Assembly (NCBI GenBank): GCA_902495155.1 | Contig: CABUWD010000111.1 | Coordinates: forward strand, 1 to 6,515 | Reading direction: 5' to 3' | DNA length: 6,515 nucleotides | From: an uncultured Collinsella sp. | GTDB taxonomy: Bacteria > Actinomycetota > Coriobacteriia > Coriobacteriales > Coriobacteriaceae | Part shown: positions 6,248-6,515 of the stretch, piece after piece | How the letters are laid out: every line of letters begins with the position of its first letter | Position numbering within the stretch: position 1 is the first letter of the stretch | Program-made: the position numbers and the translations under genes | The notes under the pieces: model-generated | What the model was told of the DNA's origin: nothing | Databases searched by the model: none | Seen by the model: the letters and a program-made list of their open reading frames with translations, nothing else

Positions 6248-6275
6248 TTGCATCCCCAGTCGAAACCAGCAGCGC

Positions 6276-6515
6276 CTACAGCACGGCGCACAACACTGCC
6301 AGCAGCGCCACGCCGGCCGCATAGACCGCATCGCGCCAGCCAAACCCGGCGTGCGCGGGCGCCGGATACGCACCGGCAAAGCCGCGGCAAAGCATAGCCT
6401 CGTCCATCGCGCGGCTGCATTCCATCGCCTTGATAAAGGTCATGCCCATGATACCCGCCAGCGAGTCGGTGCGCGAAAAACCCGCAGGCGCACGACCCAC
6501 GCTGCGCAGCATGAC
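6276..6515 (-). CDS. ECF transporter transmembrane component (EcfT/CbiQ type), C-terminal end, cut by the window edge
   Basis: Only the last 79 codons are visible; the rest lies beyond the right edge. The stretch SRAMDEAMLCRGFAGAY matches the C-terminal coupling segment of EcfT/CbiQ proteins ('S.R..eAM..RGf.G'), whose Arg-Gly-containing helix docks on the ATPase. After it comes a final hydrophobic segment (DAVYAAGVALLAVLCAVL) that would be the last membrane helix, ending at the stop 6278-6276. The ATPase start lies 28 bases downstream, so the two are almost certainly co-transcribed and form one transporter module. Assignment to the cobalt/nickel CbiQ subgroup is inferred from gene order only. 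Confidence 0.85.
   Translation of the reverse strand, partial: VMLRSVGRAPAGFSRTDSLAGIMGMTFIKAMECSRAMDEAMLCRGFAGAYPAPAHAGFGWRDAVYAAGVALLAVLCAVL

Noticed and set aside
6248..6379. N-terminal extension of the ECF ATPase to 6379
   Set aside because: It overlaps the T-component coding region out of frame and reads as Arg/Cys/Trp-rich sequence unlike any ABC ATPase.

Overview
The window looks like chromosomal DNA from a high-GC member of the Coriobacteriia, most like Collinsella. That guess rests on codon bias, the style of the proteins and the mix of genes; it is an inference, not a database match. No rRNA, tRNA, CRISPR array or insertion-sequence transposase was seen.

Layout, left to right. Positions 1-1134 (minus strand) hold the N-terminal 378 residues of a calcium-type P-type ATPase that runs off the left edge. 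A 442-base gap between divergent genes (1135-1576) follows. It carries a hairpin that would bury the ATPase ribosome binding site, a 12-bp palindrome and the pyruvate kinase promoter. Pyruvate kinase (pyk, 1577-3037, plus) ends at a perfect 16-bp hairpin terminator. A gene-free, AT-richer stretch (3106-3460) contains a 124-base imperfect inverted repeat. Next is a 357-residue plus-strand protein (3461-4534) with a C-terminal DUF559/Vsr-like, PD-(D/E)XK-type nuclease signature. It converges on a minus-strand protein resembling the zinc-dependent phospholipase C family (4531-5379), and the two stop codons overlap inside one CTAG. The right end is a minus-strand ECF-transporter operon: the end of a transmembrane T component (6276 to the edge), then its ATPase (5459-6247). 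The T-then-A order resembles cbiMNQO-type metal transporters.

The genes are not one pathway. They combine core metabolism (pyk), ion and micronutrient transport (Ca2+ ATPase, ECF module) and two poorly characterised proteins. The items most worth a second look are the long inverted repeat at 3283-3406 just upstream of the nuclease-like gene, the nuclease-like protein itself, and the hairpin that pairs the ATPase Shine-Dalgarno sequence. I found no convincing complete new multi-gene system.
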